From NCBI GenBank assembly GCA_030867875.1, contig JAOWCC010000028.1:310001-374000 (forward strand): a stretch of DNA of 64,000 nucleotides, in the 5' to 3' direction. This document shows positions 46,218 to 55,946 of this stretch, one piece after another. Origin of the DNA: Actinernus sp. WN-2022. Its lineage: Eukaryota > Cnidaria > Anthozoa > Actiniaria > Actinernidae. Each line of letters opens with the position of its first letter. Position 1 is the first letter of the stretch. The notes under the pieces are model-generated. The model searched no databases. It was not told where the DNA came from and saw only the letters and a program-made list of their open reading frames with translations. The position numbers were made by a program, and so were the translations under genes.

Positions 46218-48254
46218 ATGGACCATGCATCCACCAGGAATGTCGTTTACAAACTCCTAAAAAACCTATCATCATCGAAAGCAACTGGCTTAGACAACAT
46301 TCCATGTAAATTACTTAAAGTAGGCGCTGATATTATATCCGATTCGCTTACGCTTTTATTTAATACATCCATTACCCAAGTGATATTTCCTAGGGAGTGG
46401 AAACAGGCAAAAGTTAGTCCTGTGTATAAAAGCGGGACGCGCTCAGACAGAAACAATTACAGGCCGATTTCCGTGATACCAGCAATAGCAAAAGTAATTG
46501 ACCTATATCATTATGACGTCGAATCAAAACAATCTATTGTTTAAACGCTAAGGATCACGGTCGTGGGAGGGGGACAAAACGGCAACAACACAAAGGAAAT
46601 CGCTATCAAATGCATTTTGTAGAATAGCGGTAACAGCCACCAAATACGGTAAATATTGTGGGATAAACATTGATACAGCTGATATCTGGAAACCAGACAA
46701 TTCGAAGTTAAATTTTCCTCAGCAGAGCAGATTTAGTTCAAAATTCTATTGTTCAAGTCGATTCTGTCCCCCTCATAAACAAGCCGTGACGTCATAATGA
46801 TATAGGGTAATTGAAGGCATCATTTACGACCAGCTCTATACATATTTACAAAATAATGGCTTACTAACAAATTGCCAATTGATCTGGTTTTCGTAAACTC
46901 CATTCAACAGTTACTGCGCTACTTGATGCCACTGACAAATGGACTTTGAACATAGACAATGGCTTGATTAACGCCATTATTTTCATTGACCTAAAAAAGC
47001 GTTCGACACTGTTGACCACACAATTCTGCTACAAAAACTACAAAACTACGGCGTGTGCCAGTCCAGTACCGCATGGTTTAAATCATATCTTAGTGGAAGA
47101 GAGCAGACGTGTGTGGTCGACGGAATATTGTCAGACACTGAAGTCCTTTCCTGTGGTATTCCCCAAGGAACTATTTTAGGGCCTTTATTGTTTTTGCTTG
47201 ATATTAATGACCTTCCAAATTGCCTAGAGTTTTCGAACACACAAATGTATGCAGACGATACTAGTATTACAATGGTAAGTAATTCCAGCGCAGAGATTGA
47301 GCTAAAGCTCAACATCGACCTCAAAAACGTTTGTGAGTGGCTCAGATCCAATAGGTTAAGTTTAAACACAACAAAAACGGAATATTTACTATTAGGCTCA
47401 CGACAAAGATCCTCCCATATGATTTGCCCAACATTACAGATTGCAGACGAAGTCGTCCCTAGAATAGCCTCGGCAAAGTCACTAGGGGTTTATATTGACG
47501 AATCACTTACTTGGGCAAGCCATGTCGAAAAGATTTCAAGTAAAATCGTAGGTGCGATTGGCGCGCTTAAACGGATAAAGCCCTTTGTCCCAATGTCCTC
47601 CCTTGAAACTATGTATAAAACGCTTATCCAACCAAATTTTGATTACTGCAGCATAGTCTGGGATGGACTGGGCACTGAGCTTTCCAAAAAATTACAAAAA
47701 CTTCAAAATCGAGCAGCCAGAATAATTACAAATTCAAACTTCGATGATAGTGCTGGCCCTCTTCTTGAAAAATTAGAATGGGACTGACTATCTACTCGCC
47801 GAAGTAAGCTATTGGCCATCGAAATGTACAAAGTGTACAATAATCAAGCGCCTAAATATTTAATTAATAAATTTTCGAAAGTTGTGACGCCATATAATAT
47901 AAGGGGTTCGACAACAAAATTACAATTGCCCCTCCCAAAAACAAACTATGGCCGGAAAAAGCGTTTCGGCTACAAAGGAGCTTTTGTCTGGAATTCGTTA
48001 CCTGAAGAGATACGACTTTCCAAATCAATAACTAATTTTAGAAATAAGCTGAACAAATTACCCCACTGCTTCTTTGATGTCCTATAAATTGAGCATTTTA
48101 TCCTTTTTATGTCATTTTATATCATAATATATTCTATATTCAAAATATTGTAATATTTTTATACACGGCTTTTATGGAAAACAGTGTTGTAAAAATTAAT
48201 AGACTGATAGAACGACCGTGTTTAAATAAAATTTACTTACTTACTTACTTACTA
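46218..48254 (+). pseudogene. LINE remnant D (CR1/L2-like), split by a MITE
   Basis: Encodes a non-LTR reverse transcriptase and C-terminus: SSSKATGLDNIPCKLLKVGA (46275), YRPISVIPAIAKVI (46460), a 305-bp insertion, then KAFDTVDHTILLQKLQ-like bases with a frame break near 46998, CGIPQGTILGPLLFLLDIND (47150), MYADDTS (47248), and LKKLQNRAAR-type and LVWNSLPEEI-type blocks to a stop at 48087. One stop at 47785 splits the tail. The 3' tail is TTAC repeats at 48231-48254 after an AATAAA. The 5' half is missing. The 47053-47787 frame is intact for 244 codons, so decay is mild. Family assignment is from motif order. Confidence 0.92.
46502..46806. mobile_element. 305-bp element with perfect 8-bp target duplication
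   Basis: CCTATATCATTATGACGTC at 46502-46520 is exactly repeated in reverse complement at the right end (46788-46806). Both sides carry GTAATTGA (46494-46501 and 46807-46814). Conceptual removal of the insert and one copy of the duplication reconnects the LINE reverse transcriptase frame. An 8-bp duplication fits hAT or P-type transposition; the superfamily is not fixed by the termini. There is no transposase inside. Confidence 0.95.
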
Positions 48255-48524
48255 ACGTATTGTTCAATTAATGGTTCATTAACATTGCTGGTAATAAAAA
48301 CGGTAAGAAGTGTTTAAATTTTTTACCATTTGTGATTTCAGTTTTCGTTATCGCAGGCATGCAGTCGTTGCTGAACTTTATTACGGCGCAAGTTATTATA
48401 TCAGCTACATAGACAAAACACGCTGTAATGTTCTACGAGTTGTTAGGTTCAAAGAGATCGGTTAATGACCGCAGTCCACAATATTTTGAGACACAAAGTG
48501 CCATACGAAAATACGCCCAGCTCA

Positions 48525-48625
48525 TTTTGAAACGCAAAGTTCCCTCCAAAAATAACCCCGCCTCCGTATGTAAGCCTTCCCAGAAAATAAGCCATCAAAA
48601 AGGTTCTTTGATCAAATATAAGCCA
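48525..48625. repeat. Diverged ATAAGCC repeat
   Basis: CCTCCAAAAATAACCCCGCC, CCGTATGTAAGCC and AAAATAAGCC resemble the ATAAGCCC family at 44829 and 46176. The 122-codon frame across it (48428-48796) is not convincing as protein. Confidence 0.45.
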
Positions 48626-48847
48626 ACACTCGGGAGCCGACCTAAGGGGATGGGAAAGCACTACACGAATCCGTACTTGTGGGGCAAAATCCACAAAAGT
48701 CTATGGTATGAAGGCCCGCAAGCGTGCGAAGTTAGGAATAAAACCGACGAGTGGAAAACTAGGCGAGGAAATACAACGGTGAAGCTGGTCGTATAAAGGG
48801 GTATGGGCAACGTAAGCATGGCGGGGAATGAAAACCATACAATACAG

Positions 48848-48979
48848 CTACATACGAACATCTGTAATTGTGCTGGCGCTTGGGCTGTGTTGTCGTTCTC
48901 TTCTGCAATAGGAGAAGGGAGTAAAGCCTGGGCGGCCTCTACTCAGTTGCGAAAGGAGAGCTGCCTGCTGTTCAGCCAT
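48848..48979 (-). CDS. Candidate first exon or micro-ORF
   Basis: ATG at 48979 in the ideal context ACCACCATGG opens a 43-codon frame beginning MAEQQAALLSQLSRGRPGFT. A GTATGT donor lies near its end. The upstream DNA on this strand is GC-rich. No downstream exon was found, so it is a candidate only. Confidence 0.25.
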   Translation of the reverse strand: MAEQQAALLSQLSRGRPGFTPFSYCRRERQHSPSASTITDVRM

Positions 48980-49580
48980 GGTGGTGCGAAACTTCTACAA
49001 ACGGCACCGATGGTTTTTACGTGAACTGGGCAGATCGACCAGTGGAGTAGGCTCGGTTTCAGTCGTTAGGGTGTCGTTTCTCCAAAGCCTCCCCCCACTA
49101 ACGGCTGGGCGCGCGGTCAACACACCGTGTCCGTGACGTCATCTGATTAAAATTCAATATTATTCATTTATTTGCATGAGTGTTTCTGTTTACCCTTTCA
49201 TGACTGATAGGTTAGATTCCGCGTAAACTTTCAAAACACATTGGACTAAAACTCCAAGTGTGAAATTAATTCTCAAGAACAAACGCCATTTAAAATCATT
49301 GAGAAACCAGGCTACTTTATTTCAGTTATTTGTTACTCTTTAAAGTGCCGATCAAGACACTCACTGACAGAAATTAAATGCCGAAATTTACGGGGATAAA
49401 GTTCAGATGTTATCTCGGAACTATTCTGAGCTAGAGTCGAGTATTCATGCTCAGTACTTGTATAGAGCTCCTGGTATAGAGTATGTCTTGGAGACATAAA
49501 AATTGTACAAACTTAGTAGATAGGACTTGAAGAATCGTAAAACTCGTTTGATGCAGCGAAAGTGAATTGTGATCGCAGAC

Positions 49581-49682
49581 ATGGCCTGCGTCAGACGTGA
49601 TTTCCTCTCTTCTATAAACTCTTTTAATATGGAGTCGTCCGTCTTTTCTTCTCCGATAAAGGCAGCACTAATTTTCTTTGAA
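49581..49682 (+). CDS. Candidate first exon, unknown gene
   Basis: ATG in GACATGG context opens 34 codons (MACVRRDFLSSINSFNMESS start) ending at a good donor, GAA|GTAAGA, in phase 0. It faces away from the candidate minus-strand start at 48979, with about 600 bp between, as in a divergent promoter. No second exon recognised. Confidence 0.25.
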
Positions 49683-49737
49683 GTAAGAATAGCCGGGCAA
49701 CCTGGTCTTGCATAGGTAAATTAAATGAGAAATGACT

Positions 49738-50225
49738 CAATATTTTAGGGCCTTCCTAGGTGTATCAAAATTATTTGAAGTAAATCTTTATAGGTGTATC
49801 CAAATTATTTGAAGGAAATCTTTAAAAGCACAACTCTTGTACATTCCTATAACTTAAGAAACTCAAGCTATAATGTATCTGTACCAAGACCGCACACTGA
49901 AGCTGGAAAACGCACCTTTCATTATAGGGGGTCTGTTCTCTGGAATAGTTTATCCAATGATACAAGAAGACAGACAAGCGTGGCATTATTTAAATATACG
50001 CTATAATTTAGGTTAATAAATAATTTTTGAATAAGAATTATACAATTTATATTAGGATAATATATTTTAGGGATTTACACTTTTTACGACACATTTTTAA
50101 CTAGGGATCCATTTCTGTCATTTTATTATTAGTTCATGTATGCACGGCTCTCGGGAAGAGCATTATATGTATGATGAGACACCGTGTTGAAATAAAGATT
50201 ATGTATGTATGTATGTATGTATGTA
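49738..50225 (+). pseudogene. LINE remnant E, 3' end only
   Basis: The frame 49794-50006 contains VHSYNLRNSSYNVSVPRP and YRGSVLWNSLSNDTR, the conserved C-terminal tail of CR1/L2-like LINEs. It is followed by a 3' UTR with AATAAAG and a (ATGT) tail at about 50200-50225. A 39-bp direct repeat (AAATTATTTGAAG) precedes it at 49757-49820. 5'-truncated and inactive. Confidence 0.82.
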
Positions 50226-50265
50226 TCAACGTCCTGAAATCCAGGACAATGAACAACTCTATTGT

Positions 50266-52228
50266 GGGGTTAGGGTTCTTTGTATTTCAGGGTATTGTTT
50301 TCCTCTAGTTCATTGTATTCTGAGGTTAGGGTTCTTTGTATCTCAGGGTATTGTTTTGCTGTAGTTCATCGTATTCTGAGGTTACCGCAGTGTAGGGTTC
50401 TTTGTATCTCATGGTATTGTTTTGCTCTAGTTCATTGTATTCTGAGGTTAGGGTTCTTTGTATCTCAGGGTATTGTTTTGCTCTAGTTCATCGTATTCTG
50501 AGGTTACAGTGTAGGGTTCTTTGTATCTCAGGGTATTGTTTTGCTCTAGTTCATCGTATTCTGAGGTTACCGCAGTGTAGGGTTCTTTGTATCTCAGGGT
50601 ATTGTTTTGCTCTAGTTCATTGTATTCTGAGGTTAGGGTTCTTTGTATCTCAGGGTATTGTTTTGCTCCAGTTCATCGTATTCTGAGGTTACAGTGTAGG
50701 GTTCTTTGCATCTCAGGGTATTGTTTTGCTCCAGTTCATCGTATTCTGAGGTTACAGTGTAGGGTTCTTTCTATCTCAGGGTATTGTTTTGCTCCAGTTC
50801 ATCGTATTCTGAGGTTACAGTGTAGGGTTCTTTCTATCTCAGGGTATTGTTTTGCTCCAGTTCATCGTATTCTGAGGTTACAGTGTAGGGTTCTTTCTAT
50901 CTCAGGGTATTGTTTTGCTCCAGTTCATCGTATTCTGAGGTTACAGTGTAGGGTTCTTTCTATCTCAGGGTATTGTTTTGCTCCAGTTCATCGTATTCTG
51001 AGGTTACAGTGTAGGGTTCTTTGTATTTCAGGGTATTGTTTTGCTCCAGTTCATCGTATTCTGAGGTTAGGGTTCTTTGTATCTCAGGGTATTGTTTTGC
51101 TCTAGTTCATCGTATTCTGAGGTTACAGTGTAGAGTTCTTTGTATCTCAGGGTATTGTTTTGCTCTAGTTCATCGTATTCTGAGGTTACAGTGTAGTGTT
51201 CTTTGTATTTCAGGGTATTGTTTTGCTCCAGTTCATCGTATTCTGAGGTTAGGGTTCTTTGTATCTCAGGGTATTGTTTTGCTCTAGTTCATTGTATTCT
51301 GAGGTTAGGGTTCTTTGTATTTCAGGGTATTGTTTTGCTGTAGTTCATTGTGTTCTGGGGTTAGGGTTCTTTGTATTTCAGGGTATTGTTTTGCTCCAGT
51401 TCATCGTATTCTGAGGTTAGGGTTCTTTGTATCTCAGGGTATTGTTTTGCTCTAGTTCATCGTATTCTGAGGTTACAGTGTAGGGTTCTTTGTATCTCAG
51501 GGTATTGTTTTGCTCTAGTTCATCGTATTCTGAGGTTACCGCAGTGTAGGGTTCTTTGTATCTCAGGGTATTGTTTTGCTCCAGTTCATTGTATTCTGAG
51601 GTTAGGGTTCTTTGTATCTCAGGGTATTGTTTTGCTCCAGTTCATCGTATTCTGAGGTTACAGTGTAGGGTTCTTTGTATCTCAGGGTATTGTTTTGCTC
51701 TAGTTCATCGTATTCTGAGGTTACCGCAGTGTAGGGTTCTTTGTATCTCAGGGTATTGTTTTGCTCCAGTTCATCGTATTCTGAGGTTACAGTGTAGGGT
51801 TCTTTGTATTTCAGGGTATTGTTTTGCTCCAGTTCATCGTATTCTGAGGTTAGGGTTCTTTGTATCTCAGGGTATTGTTTTGCTCTAGTTCATTGTATTC
51901 TGAGGTTAGGGTTCTTTGTATTTCAGGGTATTGTTTTGCTGTAGTTCATTGTGTTCTGGGGTTAGGGTTCTTTGTATTTCAGGGTATTGTTTTGCTCTAG
52001 TTCATCGTATTCAGAGGTTAGGGTTCTTTGTATCTCAGGGTATTGTTTTGCTGTAGTTCATTGTATTCTGAGGTTAGGGTTCTTTGTATTTCAGGGTATT
52101 GTTTTGCTCTAGTTCATCGTATTCTGAGGTTAGGGTTCTTTGTATCTCAGGGTATTGTTTTGCTCTAGTTCATTGTATTCTGAGGTTAGGGTTCTTTGTA
52201 TCTCAGGGTATTGTTTTGCTGTAGTTCT
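50266..52228. repeat. 56/63/66-bp minisatellite, about 32 copies
   Basis: The core GGGTTCTTTGTAT(C/T)TCAGGG, TATTGTTTTGCTC(T/C)AGTTCAT, GTATTCTGAGGTTA is 56 bp. Some units add CAGTGTA (63 bp) or CCGCAGTGTA (66 bp). Runs of 63- and 66-bp units keep the same frame and give long open frames with a 21-residue repeat; the 56-bp units break them. Starts shortly after the LINE E tail. Confidence 0.96.
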
Positions 52229-52751
52229 ACACTAAAACGAACCCTCCCCCTAAAAAAATGTAGTCATTGTTACCATGGAATTTTCATATGACCCATAATA
52301 CTGAGGGCGCAAAGTTCTCAGTCGGCCATTTTGAAGCATTGTCGTTGGATTGCTACGGAGCTCGCGGGAAGTTTGTTTGGGGAATACAGAGAATTGAAGT
52401 TTTTTTAATTTTAAGCCTTTTCACCATTTATAGAGTGCTGGAGGACATCATTAAGTCTGATGAGAGCTTAAAGACCCAGTGTCAACCATTATGCTTTGCG
52501 CGCCGCTGTTTTTGTTTTGACCGGAACCAAGACGAAGCTTCTATTGTTTCGAGTGAACTAAACTGCGTTTGTTCTTCGTCGTGTGGTTCGTTCAATCGTT
52601 GGCACGAATCCACGAGGGATTCCAATTCATCTATTGGTTCAGTGGAACAAGAAGGTAGAAGGAATGCGTATATGGCTTGTTAATTGTGGATGTTCAAATC
52701 GACGAAGAACTAATGGAGGTTTGTGATCTTCGACTTCGTATCTGTGAAACT

Positions 52752-52910
52752 GCTATTCTTGGGTTGTAATCAATCCCTGGAGATTCAAAAGACGCGGCAG
52801 CCATGCTGGAGAACGGAACAAAGGACAATAATGAGGAAATTTTTGTTAATGTTCCTCCAACATGGCCGCCGTGACGTCGTGTGCAACCCAAGAATTACAA
52901 CCAGGATTAC
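52752..52910. mobile_element. Probable MITE with TTCTTGGGTTG ends
   Basis: ATTCTTGGGTTGTAAT on the left and CAACCCAAGAATTACAAC on the right are inverted, with inner CCATGCTGGAGAAC versus GTTCCTCCAACATGG. The right side carries GCCGCCGTGACGTC. Short and without coding capacity; it breaks the coding-like sequence around it. Confidence 0.6.
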
Positions 52911-52927
52911 ACTTAACTCAGTCAGTC

Positions 52928-53040
52928 AGGTCGTCCCGGAAGCCGATTTAAACCGAGTAGAATGCACATGCAAAGGTCAGTGCGCAAGGAGAAGAGGCAA
53001 GGGTTCGTGCAAATGCCGCGAAATACGAAAGCCGACGTGA
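52928..53040 (+). pseudogene. Cysteine-rich coding fragment
   Basis: The frame ends NRVECTCKGQCARRRGKGSC then KCREIRKPT and TGA. The CxCxxxCx9CxC spacing looks like a small zinc-binding motif, possibly part of the same gene as the P2X7-like fragment at 53453-53758, since both lie on the plus strand 0.4 kb apart. This link is inference. A MITE interrupts the sequence upstream. Confidence 0.35.
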
Positions 53041-53452
53041 AGTGTCATGACCAAAGTTGCCTTGGATAATTTTAGCTGACAGTAATGTTGTTTGAGATTG
53101 TCTCAATGATATAAATCATACATGTTATTTATATTTCGGTTTAATAGAACGAAGAAAGAGCCGACAACATTCAACCTGCAGCAGTGCAAGATGGGGCCAT
53201 ACGACTGATTACGAGTTCAAATTCTCAAAATACGTATAATTTTCAGAAATCGTATTTAATACCAGTTTCAACCCAACTTGGATCCCTTCGTAGCACATTC
53301 ACATGAAAATCTATAAGTTTTGATTGCTCATTTTCAACGGAAAAGCATGCACAATTTTGCAATGAACACCTTCTAAAACAATGAAAATAACAGTATAAAT
53401 AAAAATATAGGTAAATAAGTGGTCTTTTTAGTACTTTGTTTCAATCCTGAAC

Positions 53453-53758
53453 ATGGAGAGAAAAGACATGCTATTGGTGAACCCTTTAGGCATGAGTAGC
53501 AGCAGCCTTGACTTCACAAACCAGCAAGTTGGAATACCTGGAGAAGACTTTGGACCACCTGCAGGAAATCGTCCAGACTGGTGTAAATTCAAGGTGTGTC
53601 GGCCCATGCCAGACAAACATGAGAACGTGTGTTGCAAGAGGGTAACCTGTGTTACTGCATATACAACTTTTCGAAACATACGTTTAGACAGATATATCCC
53701 ATTGGCCGGTCTGTATCAAAGCAAGGTGCGACATACGTTTCACGCATCCACGAGTTAA
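53453..53758 (+). CDS. P2X7-like zinc domain fragment
   Basis: The 101-codon frame includes GNRPDWCKFKVCRPMPDKHE and NVCCKRVTCVTAYTTF. This follows the WCxCxxCxxMPxxxExxCC plus CVT pattern of the P2X purinoceptor 7-like (ballast-type) domain, which is common as a stand-alone or fused module in cnidarian proteins. The second cysteine of WCxC is Phe here, and the distal part (after the Arg-Leu-Asp block) is short, so it may be a partial or decaying copy. A run TCTTTTTAG near 53430 could be an acceptor. It ends 78 bp from the NME7 poly(A) signal on the other strand. Confidence 0.55.
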   Translation: MERKDMLLVNPLGMSSSSLDFTNQQVGIPGEDFGPPAGNRPDWCKFKVCRPMPDKHENVCCKRVTCVTAYTTFRNIRLDRYIPLAGLYQSKVRHTFHASTS

Positions 53759-53835
53759 AAAGGCATATTTTAACCTTCACAGGGAATCCAGTTATGAGTT
53801 AGAAACAAGGATTAGGATATATATTTATACCTGAC

Positions 53836-53841
53836 TTTATT
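53836..53841 (-). terminator. Poly(A) signal of NME7
   Basis: AATAAA on the minus strand about 194 bases after the NME7 stop codon. The distance is normal for a 3' UTR. Confidence 0.5.
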
Positions 53842-54034
53842 ATTCACATAACATTATTACACACGATGTCAGTTACAAAATACAAAGATTTCCAACATAC
53901 ATAAAATGAATAACAGATTGAGCAGTCCTCAACATGCTTGCATATAAAGAGTCATATTTACATTGTAAGTACTGAGTTCCACTTAGATTATTTACAATGT
54001 CAGCGGCCTGTTTTGGTATCCTCATCTGATCCAT

Positions 54035-54067
54035 TCACTGATCTAAGATCTTGAAGAAATACTCCAC
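54035..54067 (-). CDS. NME7, last coding exon
   Basis: Acceptor TCATATTTCTGTAG, then eleven codons ending in TGA: VEYFFKILDQ and stop. This matches the conserved C-terminal end of NME7 (QYFFKIL). Phase 0. Too short to be found without the upstream exons; the identity rests on its joining in frame with 55062-54955. Confidence 0.88.
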   Translation of the reverse strand: MEYFFKILDQ

Positions 54068-54954
54068 CTACAGAAATATGAGCATATGTATTAAGAAACA
54101 AGATGCAAACAAGTGTATTCGATGCAATGAACTACTAAGTCAGTACAGGAGGGTGGAGGGTAATCGATCCCTAGAAATTTGGGTGTACTGCCAGGGACCC
54201 AAAAACTTGACCCTCTTTCAGACCCACATTTGAGATTTCGATATTGTCATTTTTCACACCTGACCACAAACAAATGGGATCATTTGGGAAGTGGGTTAGG
54301 GCAACTAGTGAACAGGGGTGATAATTTGAGCAAATAGCGTAAAACCCACTCTGCGAGCAGGGTTTGCGCACTCTAGAGAAAAGAAACAGTCTCGAGCCCA
54401 GGCTGAATAGGCTTCATGCATGATATTGTGATTACCACCAACCCTCACTTTGGCACGACATTTGCTCTCACCACAAATGTGAGGCTTGGTGGTGATGACA
54501 ACAGCACATGACATCACGTGACGCCTACTGGTTGAGTGGCCTCAACATTGTACTCATAATTTATGCATGCACTGTAAACAACAATTTGACAATAGACCTA
54601 TTGCATAAAGCGCATCCAATTTCAATAACCATTGCTTAGTAATCTTTAGTCTCACATTCATGTTAAAACGCTTTTGTGTGGCAACGTGAACACGAGGCTA
54701 GAGTTTACAGGACAATACCTATTTAATTGGATGCCATTTATGCAATGGGTCTATGGTATAAAACCAAATTGGCATGCACAGAAGTTGGGGCTGCGACTTC
54801 ACAATGCTCGAGCATACTCATGCAATATAAAAGAAGGCTATATGCTTTCCTTAGAACTACCAGAATGTTTCTTATATAACAAAGATAAAATGGCATCAAT
54901 CTATTGATAAGATAGAAGACACTAATAAATGGCAGTTAGTTTGATGTGACTCGC
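54068..54954 (-). other. NME7 last intron, apparent GC-AG type
   Basis: The upstream exon ends VLE with GAG followed by GCGAGT, so the donor dinucleotide is GC, and the acceptor is TGTAG. No GT lies at a position that would keep the conserved residues. The intron holds an imperfect hairpin at 54435-54495 (ACCACCAACCCTCAC / GTGAGGCTTGGTGGT) and no other exon. Confidence 0.7.
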
Positions 54955-55062
54955 CTCCAACACTCCATCTTCTGGTAAATCTGTACAATGAACTGCATTC
55001 ATTATTTTATCCTTCCCAAACTTTGCCCTGAGAGACCTCGGTCTCAAGTGGCGTGCAATTTC
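54955..55062 (-). CDS. NME7, penultimate exon with catalytic His motif
   Basis: Acceptor TTTTATTGTAG at 55064-55063, then 36 codons, phase 0 at both ends. The peptide has EIARHLRPRSLRAKFG and NAVHCTDLPEDG. The latter corresponds to the NxxHGSD block of nucleoside diphosphate kinases, whose histidine carries the phosphate; NME7's second kinase domain shows this HCTD variant. NME7 is a ciliary and centrosomal protein (gamma-tubulin ring complex, axonemal microtubule inner protein) with a DM10 domain and two NDP kinase domains. Only the end of the second domain is in this window. Confidence 0.93.
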
Positions 55063-55316
55063 CTACAATAAAAGCAAACCATCTATCTGAGTAAAATGCC
55101 TGAGTCTGTTAGCCTTCAGGGACCTTAAGCAACCACGACGGCAACGTCTAGGACGACGACATAAAACAATAGCCTTAATTACAAAATACAATAACTGTAC
55201 GCGAAAATGTACGTAGTCGCCTACATTTTCACCGTTCTCCGCAAAAACACAACGTGAAAACCCCAAATTGTACGTTTTAAAGACAACGCGAACGTAAGAA
55301 AGTAAATCAAATCATT

Positions 55317-55946
55317 TTTCGTTGGGCGTGATCGGAACTCTATAGTCATTGTATTTTTCGTTGGGCGTGATCGGAACTCTATAGTCATTGTATTTTTCGT
55401 TGGGCGTGATCGGAACTCTATAGTCATTGCATTTTTCGTTGGGCGTGATCGGAACTCTAGAGTCATTGTATTTTTCGTTGGGCGTGATCGGAACTCTAGA
55501 GTCATTGTATTTTTCGTTGGGCGTGATCGGAACTCTAGAGTCATTGTATTTTTCGTTGGGCGTGATCGGAACTCTAGAGTCATTGTATTTTTCGTTGGGC
55601 GTGATCGGAACTCTAGAGTCATTGTATTTTTCGTTGGGCGTGATCGGAACTCTATAGTCATTGTATTTTTCGTTCGTTGTGATGGTACTCTAGAGTCATT
55701 GTATTTTTCGTTCGTTGTTATGGTACTCTATAGTCATTGTATTTTTCGTTCGTTGTGATGGTACTCTATAGTCATTGTATTTTTCGTTCGTTGTGATGGA
55801 ACTCTATAGTCATTGTATTTTTCGTTCGTTGTGATGGAACTCTATAGTCATTGTATTTTTCGTTGGGCGTGATCGGAACTCTATAGTCATTGTATTTTTC
55901 GTTGGGCGTGATCGGAACTCTATAGTCATTGTATTTTTCGTTGGGC
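55317..55946. repeat. 38/39-bp minisatellite, left block, about 16 copies
   Basis: 39-bp units (GTTGGGCGTGATCGGAACTC, TATAGTCATTGTATTTTTC) alternate in blocks with 38-bp units (GTTCGTTGTGATGG(A/T)ACTC). The run of 39-bp units gives a 146-codon minus-strand open frame with a 13-residue repeat, an effect of unit length. Confidence 0.95.

Noticed and set aside
50280..51888. Long open frames with repeated SGYCFAPVHRILRLQ
   Set aside because: Explained by 63- and 66-bp minisatellite units; frame is lost at each 56-bp unit.
50226..52228. Telomere-like sequence (TTAGGG occurs often)
   Set aside because: TTAGGG appears once per 56-bp unit and is not in tandem, so it is not a telomeric repeat.
55221..55661. 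146-codon minus-strand frame of repeated EFRSRPTKN
   Set aside because: Product of the 39-bp (13-codon) repeat unit. The neighbouring 38-bp units destroy it.
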